DNA from: Cladophialophora immunda
Lineage: Eukaryota > Ascomycota > Eurotiomycetes > Chaetothyriales > Herpotrichiellaceae
Direction: 5' to 3'
Assembly (NCBI RefSeq): GCF_000835495.1
Contig: NW_015622541.1
Span: forward strand, 124,001 to 188,000
DNA: 64,000 bases
Shown: in pieces, positions 53,857 to 64,000 of the stretch
Position numbering within the stretch: the stretch's first letter is position 1
Layout: each line of letters starts with the position of its first letter
Position numbers and translations under genes: made by a program
Notes under the pieces: model-generated
Databases searched by the model: none
What the model saw: the letters and a program-made list of their open reading frames with translations, nothing else
Told to the model about the DNA's origin: nothing

Positions 53857-54664
53857 CCACCGTGCGGCTTGTACCAAAATGGGGAGAAGAAGAAGTCCAA
53901 GGCGGCTGATATTCGCTCAGGATGGATGCATCTCGACACGATGGTGGTTAGTCCATTTTGGATACCATAGGATCTTCAGCAAGCCTATACCGACGTTGTA
54001 TGCGCTTGGGTATGATTGGTATCATCCTCCTCGAGCACCTCTTCTGTACTACCGGTAGAAGACAGCGCCAATGTCCCCCTCCGACCAACAATATAAATAT
54101 TTTCACTCCCGTGGCTCATATTGAATACTCCTCGCACCAGAGATACATCTGCGTCTGAGAATGATTCCATATTATATAGTGCGTCGGATCTTCTCGTCGT
54201 CGGTAGCATCCAGAATGGGTTCTGAAGTCATATGGGCTCAACAACCATTTCGTGATCATACACAGTCTGTGTTACTCGAGTTACGGCACACTTCGACGTT
54301 GCCATATAGACTACGAGATTGTGACGCAGTAGAAATAAGGAGATTTCTATGCTCGCGAGGCCCACGGTGTCAACATGTTGTTCTTGGTCTCGAGACTCTT
54401 CAATGAGTCGTCGAAGCGCAGGGCTGGGCACATTTTGCACTATTTGATCACCATCTCTCCACACACACGCCTTCGGATCAAACGACTCTTGTGTATCACG
54501 ATGATAAAAAGCTGATCATAGCTGAATCGTGCTCTGATCGTATGTTAAGACCCAAGGCTTGGTTAACTCTCACTCTCACTCCCGCCTCAAGTTTCCAGGT
54601 ACGTTCGTTTTGCTGCGCCTGAGAGCCGGTGTTGGGAGCGAAACCACAAAAGTAGCACCAAGTT
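53857..54664. other. Convergent intergenic region, P450 to cupin gene
   Basis: About 800 bp between the stop codons of two convergent genes. No gene, RNA or repeat recognised. Confidence 0.4.
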
Positions 54665-55042
54665 CTACATTTGAGTAACCCTCTCCTCGTCGATGAAGAC
54701 TGCAACATTAGTGAAATCGGGCCCGAACTCGAAATCCACAGTAACTCCTTTTTTCAGATACGTGAAGTCGCCCGCCTTGAGCGTGAATGTCTGCCCGCCG
54801 TGGATTTTGAGCTTGATCCAGCCCGCAGTCACGTAGAAAAACTCGTCACACGGGTAAAGGAGGGTACCCGTGCCGGACTCCTTTGCGGCTGCAGCAACGA
54901 CTTTCCCGTCTGCTGAACGGAACATGATTGATTTAGAACCTCCCCAGTCGGGCATCGGCTCCCAGGGGAAAGACGTGTGGTTGCCGTATGGTGTGGCTGC
55001 AGGGTCGCTGCTGCCAGTCAGGTTTGGTTGAGAAAGCGGCAT
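54665..55042 (-). CDS. Small cupin-domain protein (cupin_3/EutQ-like)
   Basis: A 125-aa single-exon protein that is essentially one cupin fold. The N-terminal part contains PWEPMPDWGGSKSIMFRSAD; the first cupin motif is recognisable as GTGTLLYPCDEFFYVTAGWIK (though His ligands of classic cupins are replaced), and the second as TLKAGDFTYLKKGVTVDFEF. Relatives of the DUF861 type include ureidoglycine aminohydrolase and ethanolamine-utilisation EutQ, and many are small-molecule binding or isomerising proteins. No metal-binding triad can be shown, so catalysis is open. It is divergent from the class II aldolase gene across 1.35 kb. Confidence 0.85.
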   Translation of the reverse strand: MPLSQPNLTGSSDPAATPYGNHTSFPWEPMPDWGGSKSIMFRSADGKVVAAAAKESGTGTLLYPCDEFFYVTAGWIKLKIHGGQTFTLKAGDFTYLKKGVTVDFEFGPDFTNVAVFIDEERVTQM

Positions 55043-56390
55043 TTGAAGGGGAGAAAAGGCGGAAAATGCAATTTGGGATTCTTTGTCGTGATGGTGGCAT
55101 GGAAGAAGGATCGAAGTTTGGGAAAGCTCTCTCGAAGATACGACTGTAGGGTATTCAGCCAGCTTCTAATTCACCATATACATCTTGAGAGCCTTATCAA
55201 TCCAGTGAGGCTGGAGTCTACCTACTAATGCCCCCAGATATCCGCTTCTAAGTAGGACATAATCCAGAGGTGGACGTGACTGGGCTTCGGAAATGGGCCA
55301 GAAGGGGAAAGCTGCGACTCAGTAGATAAGGTTAGGAGCTTTGGTCTCGACACTTGACGATGACACAGAGTTACCGAGTCAGGGGGTGTAGCGTGTCTCA
55401 AATATGGGTACATCTATGGTCACGTTCGGATATCTCAGCATTCTCGGAATTCCCAGAATCTGGAGAGTTTCGAGACTGAGATACACAGATAAGAGGTGGA
55501 GCTGGCCTACTCTATCCACGTCCTGTGCCAATGAGACGACCTCGCTTGACAAAGTCTCGCGTCGTTTAAATTTATATTCCTCGTTCGTCTTAATTATAAT
55601 CTCGGGAATCGAATGCTTTGGGAAGCTTCAGCGACTTATCGCTGTTCCGCAGGAGTTCGGTAGTTTTGTTCATGTAAGTAACACACTAGAGACTATGGAG
55701 TTGAATACACCGATACCTATTGAGAATTATAGTGTTTCAGTTGCAGGGCACTCGGTGATCTCCACAACAGGCCACATCTACGATGTTCGTCACTGGTATC
55801 AATTTTCAAGGATATCAAATAGTTTCCAGAGCAGTTCAACAGACCGGCAGCTGAAGTGGTGCTGCCGACCACAGAGAAAATAATCTTCGTAGAGATAACC
55901 AGGTAGAATAAAAGGTGACAAATGATGAGATACACTGTACAGGAGTCTTCAGATCAATTGGAAGCCTGTGGTGCTGTCAATTCAGCCGTGGCGGATGTTG
56001 AACGATGGGATTAGCTCAGCCCCAGGTGCCATACTGAAACTCCCTATATATCAACTGGGGTCCAGGGTGCTTCCATGGATTCTAGCCGGCCGCTATAGAC
56101 TCTGCTGCGCTTCCGATCAACATCCAGCAAGATTATCCATCAAAATCCATCGGTAGTCTGCCCCTCTCCCCCACTGTATATCTGCTGTCGATTCCCCGGC
56201 TTTAAACATCCATTTACTAGAACCACCGATCACTCAAGCTGCAGTAGAGTCTTTGGAAGCCCTCACCTATACTCGAGGCATCAAACGACATATTCATATC
56301 CTCCAACGCCCAACGCCTCTGCACCTGAGCTATCATTTTCGAAGACGACTTCACCCTTTGTAACCCATATAGACCAAAACCCCTCCCGCC
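55043..56390. promoter_or_regulatory. Divergent promoter region, cupin and aldolase genes
   Basis: About 1.35 kb between head-to-head genes. A plus-strand 159-codon frame (55404-55883) is not protein-like. No other feature recognised. Confidence 0.4.
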
Positions 56391-57348
56391 ATGGCTCCGT
56401 CCGCCATTCGCGATCTCCTTCCGCCAGGGCCATTGACGTCGAAATCCAAGGAAGAATATGCCCACGGCGTGGAGGACAAGTCGCCTCTTGCCGCGATCTC
56501 TCACGGCGATGTGGCGCTGCCTGGTATTCCTCAATTTGACGACATAGCTGCCAAACGCCAATGGCAACTAGAACATATGGCCGCAGCATTCCGCCACTGG
56601 GCTCGTGAGGGATATGTTGAGGGCATCGCTGGTCATATCAGCGTTAGAGACCCGGGGAGCCATGACATCTTCTGGACAAATCGTACGTCGTTACGATGCC
56701 GCATGCACCGAATCCTTCCACTGACCATGAAGCTGACTAGCTCTCGGTGTACACTATGGTCTACTCAAGGCCAGCGACATGATTGCAGTCAATATGGAAG
56801 GCAAAGTTGTCGGGGGCAACCGCACTCGGCCCCCTAATGCCGCTGGTTTCCTAATCCACAGCGAAGTACACAAAGCCAGGCCTGATGTCGTCGCCGTGTG
56901 TCACGCACACACGGTTTACGGCAAAGCGTGGTCCGCTTTCGGCAAGCCTATCCAAATGCTCACACAAGATTCGCTCAAGTTCTACAATGCTCATGCCGTA
57001 TACAACTCCTACGGTGGCGTTGTGTTGGCCGCGGAGGAAGGCGAGATGATCGCTCAAGCCCTAGGACCAACTAATAAAGCATGCATCCTGCGCAACCACG
57101 GCTTATTGACAGTAGGCAGGACTGTCGATGAAGCTGCATTCCTATTCCTGAGCCTTGAGCACGCATGCCAGGGCCAATTACTTGTCGAGGCCGCAAGCCA
57201 GGGTGGCAACCTGCCGAAAACCCTCATTCCGGACGAGGAAGCTGAGTATAGCAGTAGGATTGAAGGTGATCACGAGACGTGCTACGTTGAGTTCCAGGCT
57301 TACTATGACTGGGAGGATTACCATTGTAAGGGCGATTTCAAAAACTGA
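56391..57348 (+). CDS. Class II aldolase/adducin-family protein, two exons
   Basis: Exons 56391-56682 and 56741-57348 give 299 aa. The intron (58 nt) splits a Pro codon inside FWTNPLGVHYGLLKASDMI, a family block. The metal-binding histidines are visible as VCHAHTVYGKAW, and the third in CILRNHGLLTVG. Family members include fuculose-phosphate aldolase, ribulose-5-phosphate epimerase, sugar-acid-processing enzymes and noncatalytic adducin; the fungal group here is often annotated meiotically up-regulated 14-like and is not biochemically defined. The histidines suggest catalysis is retained. It is convergent with the PhyH-family dioxygenase 217 bp away. Confidence 0.92.
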
Positions 57349-57564
57349 ATGGTCGAAGGGGAAGTATGCCTTGTCAAGATGAGGATGAACGCGGAAAGGT
57401 GGCTTCCATTGAAAGGCGATGGATCTTCTGGTAACTGTGTGCGTATCCACTCACTTATCGACTTCACCTGTGCGGAATCTTCTAGCTTGGCCAAAGCACA
57501 ATAGTCACAATTATTTGACGCACCCGTGGACATAACATATATGAGTATCTGGAAATTTCTTGCT

Positions 57565-58582
57565 TTACCCGGCTGCTCTGTCTAACACGACTTGCAAATC
57601 TGTTACCGGGTCAATGTTGTCGACAACGCCCAATGCGGTTGTAGGCTTTGCGTATCCGAGGAGTTCCAGCATTTTGGGACTCATCTGAAGTGCCTTGCTT
57701 CTTGGAATGGCCAGAAATTGGTTCTCTTCTGTTCGAAGAGTTCCGCGGATGAAGAATAGACTGTACATGGTGCGCTGTGAGCCTGGTACACTGTTGTGGC
57801 CGCCGCCATGAAAACAGGATGCGAGGAAGATCAGTGCCGATCCAGCCGACATTTCTGAGAGAACGGTCAACGAAATCCAGTGGACGGATCACAGGATGCT
57901 ATCAATGATTCTTTGACTTACCTGCGAAGCAAACTTCATCTTTTGTAGCACACGCTTCGTCCCCCCATTTATGGCTTCCCGGGACAAACATGGTGGCACC
58001 ATTTTCTCGTGTGACATCGCACCCGGCAATAAGACAACCAAATTGACTTGCTCTGTCGAGACGAAACTCGCCCTTGCCATGTCTGACGGCATGGATTCCG
58101 TCGTCACGGTGGAGGCGTTGTCTGGGAGCGCCGTATTGAATGTTCATCGCTATGCTGAGACTCAGGAGAGGGTTGATGATATTGTATTCATCGAAGTCCT
58201 CCCGTTTGTTGATGAATTGGTCTCTCAGAATCCTTTCACGCAACAGCTCGAGTGTCTCGTTCTCACATATCGATGCTATAGTGGGCGACTTCCCCACCAG
58301 GCCAGGGATAAGCACAGTAGATTGAGGTATTGTAACGAATGCATCGCTGGAGCCAGCGTCTTTCCGCTTAAGCTGTTTCCACGGTTGCAGTTCTGTTTCA
58401 ATAGATCTGAGCTCGTCGGTCGATACGAAATCCCTCAGGATAACCCCTCCGTCGCGTTCAAGCACGGAAAGGATATCTCCTATAGCTGCTGTTGCAGGGA
58501 GGATCGTCACCGATCCCTTTGGCTGGTAGGATGGATCAATCGGAGGAGGTAGTGTAGGCAGGGTAGGAGATTTGACAGCCAT
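57565..58582 (-). CDS. Phytanoyl-CoA dioxygenase (PhyH) family protein, two exons
   Basis: Exons 58582-57922 and 57854-57565 give 316 aa; the 67-nt intron is phase 1. It is a non-heme Fe(II)/2-oxoglutarate-dependent oxygenase. The iron-binding facial triad is HRD (His158 and Asp160) in QRLHRDDGIHAV, and the distal His236 in SCFHGGGHNSVPGSQRTMYS, which also carries the 2-oxoglutarate-binding arginine; MFVPGSHKWGD is another family block. Similar fungal proteins hydroxylate secondary metabolites or lipids, but the substrate is unknown. No peroxisomal targeting sequence is seen at the N-terminus and the C-terminus (DRAAG) is not a PTS1. It ends close to the convergent aldolase gene. Confidence 0.93.
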
Positions 58583-60049
58583 GACAGAAGTTCCTGAAGC
58601 AGTTTTGAGATCAAAAGAGCTATACAGTCAGCCGATTCTGATACAGCCCCCTAACACAAGACGAGGCGACATGGTCACCAGAGGATCTCAAATGCGGCTG
58701 CCAGATTGTTTTAACTCGATGGCTCCGTCGAGGCCCTGTACTCACAATGGCGCTCAATCATGGCTAGGTAGTGCAGCAACTTCCCTCCTCAGGCTTGATC
58801 AGTCGCCAATCTAAGCGAATTTCCATTCTCGATCGGAAAGATTCCCGGATAGGCAAGTAAGTTATCATGCCAATCGGTGGCCTTGCCTCGGTTGGGCGGC
58901 AGGATGGGGGTCCCTCGCGTTGTCGCTAAAATTGAGTGTGAGCACCCGCAGCTGACTGTGAAGCTCAAGTCACTCACACACAAAGTAGAATACATGCCAT
59001 CAATGTGCTATGGATGCCAACCATCGTGCACTGTTTTGTTATCCTCTGCCAAAGAGCCTTGAGGTCATGTCACTGTGGACCACCCGACCTTGCGATGCAC
59101 AACCAATCAAATTGGACTTGAAATTGGCCAACCAAATCTGACGAGGCTGAATCTTTGCTGGTCTAAATGACCGAGGGAAGGCCATCACATAAGATTCTGA
59201 ATATCTTCCCTAGGCGGCATCAGGCATGCCGACATTGACATTTGCATCCCGAAGAAAGTCATCGAGACGTGCATAATGGGCGGGGTATCGAGATTCTTGT
59301 AGCCGCGTCTTTGCAACGTGAGAAGGGTTGGGTGGCTTAAGGGGAGGAGGGGCTGCTTAGGGGGAGTGATTGGAGAGCGTGCGGGGTTCACTGCGGGCGG
59401 CAACGCTTCTTACCCAGTGCCTAGGCTCCCTAAGTCTTAGGTGGTAGGTGGTAAGCGTGGATGCGACCCTGGCGTGCCTGGTGACCCTGTCACTCCTCCA
59501 AGCTGCGGATGCTACTCCGTATTTTCCCTCGACTGATTAATCAGTCAGCCTCCAACGGTCCCTTTCCCTGGATTAATTCCTGCCCTGTGCTGCCCTACAT
59601 GTGGGTGAGTGGGGGTTGCCCGTGGTCGTCAGATCTTTCTTCGCATGATAGCCTCATCGAAATTCTCATTGTATCTTGATCGTATTGAGTCACAGTCGTC
59701 TTATAGATACACACACTCCACTTCTGAGCGCGTGTACTCACACGGTGTGTTTCTGCAAGGTCCAAAATCCCACGGTCTGATACCGCCTCCTATCGTCGCC
59801 CTCTCAGCATTGCCCTCGCTAAGCGACAAATCCAATGCTTCGGAGAACTGATTGAACCATTCATATTCCGTGGGCAAACAGCCTCGCATCGCGCCAACTC
59901 GTGCTTGCAACCTCTGAAATCGTTCTCCCCCTCCCTCCAGAACCTTGTCTGCCGGTCCAGAATGCTCCTGCGTCGGCCTCATCCGACCAGACCACATGTC
60001 GCAATAACAATCGATACGTGAAACAACTGTTCCTCTACCGCGTTTAGTG
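58583..60049. other. Promoter region of the NirA-like gene and of PhyH
   Basis: About 1.47 kb with no coding frame of note. The 3' half should hold the long 5' leader or promoter of the regulator at 60050. A 16-bp perfect palindrome (GACTGATTAATCAGTC) lies at 59531-59546; one of this size is expected about once per window by chance. Confidence 0.4.
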
Positions 60050-63000
60050 ATGGAAGAGGATATCAAAGCAGAGCAAGCTCATCAACCGAGTCCCCTGAGG
60101 GATATCTCTGAACACCCAGACACCTCAGCGCAATCCTCGGCCAAAGGGAAAAACAAGAGCAAGGATAAGGATTCTGGGGGTGCCGCCACGAAAAGGCGAT
60201 GCGTGAGCACGGCTTGCATTGCGTGCCGAAAGAGGAAGAGCAAATGCGACGGTAACTTGCCCAAATGCGCTGCTTGTGCATCAGTCTACTTGACTGAATG
60301 TGAATATGCCCCGCACACCGATCACCGGCGCAAAGGAGTATACAAAAAGGATGTGGACGCTACCAAGACCAAGAACTCTACCCTCCAGATTCTCATACAA
60401 GCTATTCTCAACGCCGACGAGGAGGATGTGATGGATTTGGTTCGCCAGATACGGACGTGCGACAACCTAGAAGAGCTTGCGGCAACGATAGATGCGCAAG
60501 AGAAAGGCCTCATAGAGGCTCCGGACGACTCCTCGATGTATGAGGGTGAACTTGGCGTCCCTAAATTCGAAGCCGAGCTCTCTGGGAAAATGGGCGACTT
60601 GATGCTGGATGGGTCGGTCAAATTCATTGGAGGTACATCAAATTTGATCTGGCTACCTGAGGAATATGAACACCGAGGTCCACAAAGCTCTCCAGCATAC
60701 CAGCGGGCCGTGGTACGGCCTCACGAAGAGGCTGTTCTCTCGTGGACTACTGTCACCCAGGACAAAGAAGCCATCCTCCACTTTATGAACATGTACTTTT
60801 GCTGGCACTATGCCTTTTTCACGACCCTGGCCAAGGAACTATTCTATCGAGATTTCCTAACTGGAACATCCTCACAGTACTGCTCTCATCTCCTTGTCAA
60901 CGTCATGCTGGCGCTTGGGTGCCACTTCTCATCGCGACCTACAGCAAGAGCAGATCCAGCGGATTCCGGAACCACTGGTGACCACTTCTTTGCAGAGGCC
61001 AAAAGGCTTCTTTATGAAAATGACGAGTTCGCCAATGCGAAACTATGTACGGTCCAGGCTCTGGCTCTGATGTCCGTAAGAGAAGCCGGATGCGGCCATG
61101 AAAGCAAGGGCTGGGTATACAGCGGCATGAGTTTCCGAATGGCTTGTGATCTCGGACTGAATGTGGATACGGTGCCGATTAATGAAATGTCGCGTTTGAC
61201 GGATGAGGATATTGATGCAAGACGAATCACGTTCTGGGGCTGTTTCCTCTTTGACAAGTGAGTAGCTCTGCGCCGACAAACATATGTTTGCTAATTGGTA
61301 TCAGGTGCTGGTCCAACTACCTGGGACGGCAACCTCAGCTTCAAATGCCCAACATCACCGTGAAGAAGCCCGACGTGTTTCCATCAGAAGAAAGTGAAAT
61401 GTGGTCGCCATACACGGACTCGGGCATCATTCAGGCGCACGCGCAACCAGCGCGCACCAGAGCTGTTGCGTTGCAACTGTCTAGGTTGGCAGAAATATCC
61501 AGTGATCTCTTGACATCATTTTATAACCCGCAGCTACTGGACAAACCTCCCCCAAGGCAAACAGAACTCAAGCGGCTGAGTGATCTACATACTAGGCTTG
61601 AAGCATGGAAGAAAGGCCTACCAGTCGAACTGGAACCCAAAGAAGGGCAACTTCCACAGGCTCTGCTGATGCAGTAAGTCTATGAAGTTCAAAATCCTCA
61701 AGAGGCGTGCTGACTCGAGACAGTATGTTCTACCAACTCCTGTATATCCATCTGTATCGACCGTTCCTGAAGTACACTCGAACGACCTCACCACTTCCAG
61801 CACACGTATCTCCAAGGAAGTATTGTACTCAGGGAGCCGCAGCCATCTCTAAACTCTTCCGACTCTACAAGCGGACACACGGCCTGAGGCAAATATGCAA
61901 CATCGCAATCTATATTGTACATTCAGCTTGCACGATTCATCTGTTGAATCTGCCAGACAAGAACGCTCGGAGAGATATTATTCACGGTGTCAAGCATCTC
62001 GAGGAAATGGGAGAATGTTGGACAGCTGCCCGACGGACGCTCAGAGTCCTGCATCTATGCGCCGACAAGTGGAGCATTGAAATGCCCGAGGAAGCCGAAA
62101 TGGTTTATACGAGGCTTAGAGCTAAGTGGGGGCTCGCAGCGAGTGCGCCTTCACCGGTGTCGCCCGAGTCTCTAGCAAACATGGCTCAGCAAATCGCATC
62201 TCAGCCAGTGCCTGACTTGATGGCGAGGAACATTCAACAGCAACAACAGTCGCAAGCTCTGCGTCAACAGTCAATGTCTCAGTATGCAGGCGGGCTCTCC
62301 GCGGCCATGGCTGCCTCGCCGGCAGAAACAATTGATTCTCGACGAACATCAGGAGGGCTGTCCATGCCTCCACAGTCCGCATCCGACCTTTCTCGAGACT
62401 CTCACCGTGTGCGCCCATCGACTTACCTCACGAAGGCGCAACAGGACGCGTGGAACGCACACCAAGCACGAATCGCAGCCAATGTGGCTGCGACGTCCTC
62501 GAACAGGGCGGGCGCTTCTGGCGAGCAAAATGCTGCTAGATTGTTTGGTGGGGTGGAAAGTCTGATTGAAGAAAATCAAGACTGGTTCTTCAAGGATCAG
62601 AATCAATTGGCGATGGGCTTCGAAAATTGGGGATCCGAGCCGCCAGATTGGGGAACCCTAGATCTGAGTTTCTTTGACACACCAGAAACGGGATCCAGTG
62701 CAAATGGCAATACGAATGGCAACTCACCGTCATACAACGGCCTGCAGTACTCGTATGAGTCAGTGGGAGGAGCAGCCAACACAGGCGTCATGGGGACCAA
62801 GAGCGGATACGGATATGAATTCAGCGGAGATATGTACCCCACAACAACCAACGCGGATGTTAATGGTTTGACCACGAACGGAACGAATGGAATGAACAAT
62901 TTAATGGGACCAGGTACGGGCTTGAGGTTAGGAATGAATATGGGTACGAGCGGAAACGGCTCAATGGGGACCGGCATGAGAAATGTGGGTATGGGCGGGC

Positions 63001-63059
63001 CTGGCGCTTCTAAGCGCTCTTCTCAAAATCTGGGATTTGATGACGAGGTATATTATTGA
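60050..63059 (+). CDS. Zn2Cys6 transcription factor, NirA-like
   Basis: Exons 60050-61257, 61305-61673 and 61724-63059 give 970 aa. After a polar N-terminus comes the zinc cluster VSTACIACRKRKSKCDGNLP-KCAACASVYLTEC followed by HTDHRRKGVYKKD, matching the nitrate-assimilation regulator NirA/NIT-4 group. The middle regulatory domain has FMNMYFCWHYAFFTTLAKELF, SHLLVNVMLALGCHFSSRP, and ITFWGCFLFDKCWSNYLGRQPQL across the first intron. The C-terminal 350 residues are rich in Q, N, G and M and probably hold the activation region; true NirA has a nuclear export signal between these parts, which I cannot confirm. Whether this is the nitrate regulator or a paralogue is open; no nitrate genes are in the window. 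Confidence 0.9.
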
Positions 63060-63548
63060 TGTACGGCTTTGGTTATACGAGGTTATGAGATGCAAGTCCC
63101 AATATGGTAGGATTTGAAGATATGGGTAGTTTTGCGATCTGGCGGCAAAGATACCAAGTGCTGTGGATGTATAGAAAATCTCTTTGCTCTGGTCTCGAGG
63201 AAAACATACGCTCGGTTTTCTATAGAATGATCCAGGGAACGTCAAGAGCTGCATCAAGGACGAGATATGTGGAACTTGCTGATTGACAGTAACATGTTAT
63301 CCCTCAGCAGTTGTGGTCGCCAGCTCCTGAACACGCCACAGCCTTGTCACGACGCAGCCTTGCGGGAGTCGGCGCAGCCTTGCAGTGACGTATCTCAGCA
63401 AACAACGAACGAACACTCGCAGCGTCGTCAATTCTCCTCGTCTGTTCTGGCGATTTCACAACAGCACCCTCAGGCTTGGTTCCCCCTACCCTTTGCGAGA
63501 GGGATTTATTCCTCCTCCTTGCCCTCGAAAGAGGGGAGTATTGCAGCC
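63060..63548. other. Spacer, NirA-like gene to Snf7-family gene
   Basis: About 490 bp with the 3' end of one gene and the promoter of the next, on the same strand. Nothing else recognised. Confidence 0.4.
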
Positions 63549-64000
63549 ATGTCACCTCTCCTGGATTGGCTAGTCGAACATGAACCTTCGTTTCGCAAGT
63601 CTGTCTCCCCCCCCTCCTGGGGGCATATCCCTGACCAGCGAACGCGGTATTTACCACCCATAAAATGCTGACGCGGGACTTCTCCATCTGACAGAACACG
63701 GCTCCCCTCCTTGTACTCCGATCTCAACCTCCAGCGAACCTCCAACCCCGAAGGCTACACCGCCAATGTCACCGCGTGGTCGTCTGCCCTCACCCACGCC
63801 GCACTCGCCGGAGAAATCCCCCATGGACAACATCACCTGATTTTGCAGACGAGTGATGAATTGCTCAATGCGCTGGCTAGTCCTACGTATGGGAGGCCTA
63901 GTGGGCTCGGGAGTGTTGTGGACGAGTGCGTACGGCAGGGGAAGATGGTCGATCTACAAGACTTTATAAGCTCGGAGAGGAGCATATACTCCAGAGGCTG
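63549..64000 (+). CDS. Snf7-family (CHMP7-like ESCRT-III) protein, 5' part only
   Basis: The gene runs off the window end. Exon 1 (63549-63598) encodes MSPLLDWLVEHEPSFR and exon 2 starts at 63695, after a 96-nt intron with acceptor CTGACAG, continuing to 64000. The joined sequence FRKTRLPSLYSDLNLQR, NVTAWSSALTHAALAG, HLILQTSDELLNALASPTYG and RPSGLGSVVDECVRQGKMVD matches the N-terminal winged-helix half of fungal CHMP7-like/Snf7-domain proteins. These act in ESCRT-III assembly, including at the nuclear envelope. The Snf7 helices themselves would lie beyond the window, so this is a partial call. Confidence 0.85.

Noticed and set aside
59531..59546. 16-bp perfect palindrome GACTGATTAATCAGTC
   Set aside because: A palindrome of eight-base arms is expected about once in 64 kb by chance, and nothing else supports a site here.
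1..64000. tRNA, rRNA, CRISPR arrays and intact transposons
   Set aside because: Scanned for T-loop-like motifs, repeats with spacers, and transposase or reverse-transcriptase motifs; none convincing by eye. A tRNAscan-SE and repeat search would be decisive.

Overview
The window is nuclear DNA of a filamentous ascomycete (Pezizomycotina). Genes are split by short spliceosomal introns (about 47-140 nt, with branch sites such as TACTAAC or GCTGAC). Most genes belong to families that fungi of this group expand: MFS transporters of the anion:cation symporter family, Zn2Cys6 regulators, P450s, Baeyer-Villiger-type monooxygenases and D-amino-acid oxidases. The mix of housekeeping genes (SPB1, mitochondrial uL4, a GT90 CAP10 protein, an ESCRT-III/CHMP7-like protein, a NirA-like factor) with a dense catabolic repertoire would suit a metabolically versatile Eurotiomycetes-type genome, for example Chaetothyriales. 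That placement is inference; no species is claimed. I rebuilt multi-exon models by hand from reading frame, splice sites and family resemblance, and every complete model sums to a multiple of three.

Layout. 1.4-5.6 kb: a Dal5/allantoate-type MFS transporter and a secreted tannase/feruloyl esterase. 5.8-13.9 kb: a compact catabolic locus with a second MFS transporter, a nine-exon Zn2Cys6 regulator (with two predicted GC-AG introns), a proline-racemase-family trans-3-hydroxy-L-proline dehydratase and a divergently transcribed D-amino-acid oxidase. The promoter shared by the last two carries a TGCGG-N3-CCGCA inverted repeat. 14.1-18.6 kb: an intronless fusion of an APH/ecdysteroid-kinase-like phosphotransferase with a hydroxyneurosporene-synthase/AttH-like C-terminal domain, followed by a seven-exon P450. 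18.7-25.8 kb: a gene-poor stretch with a broken gene, a coiled-coil orphan, a GIY-YIG (T5orf172/Mug113) protein with a SUMO-interaction-like motif, and a non-coding stretch with a perfect 28-bp palindrome. 25.8-35.5 kb: a CorA-like membrane protein, a GT90 CAP10 glycosyltransferase, SPB1 and mitochondrial uL4. 36-43.8 kb: an oxidative set of aldehyde dehydrogenase, BVMO, DadA-like FAD oxidoreductase and a second D-amino-acid oxidase. 44.4-48.3 kb: an NmrA-like protein divergent from a Zn2Cys6/Fungal_trans_2 regulator. 49.6-58.6 kb: an amino-acid permease, a P450, a small cupin, a class II aldolase/adducin protein and a PhyH dioxygenase. 60-64 kb: a NirA-like regulator and the start of a Snf7-family gene cut by the window end.

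How the genes may work together. The strongest case for a functional unit is 5.8-13.9 kb (uptake, regulator, hydroxyproline dehydratase, D-amino-acid oxidase). The 36-43.8 kb and 49.6-58.6 kb groups have complementary oxidative and transport functions, but their pathways cannot be named from sequence alone. I saw no tRNA, rRNA, CRISPR array or recognisable intact transposon.
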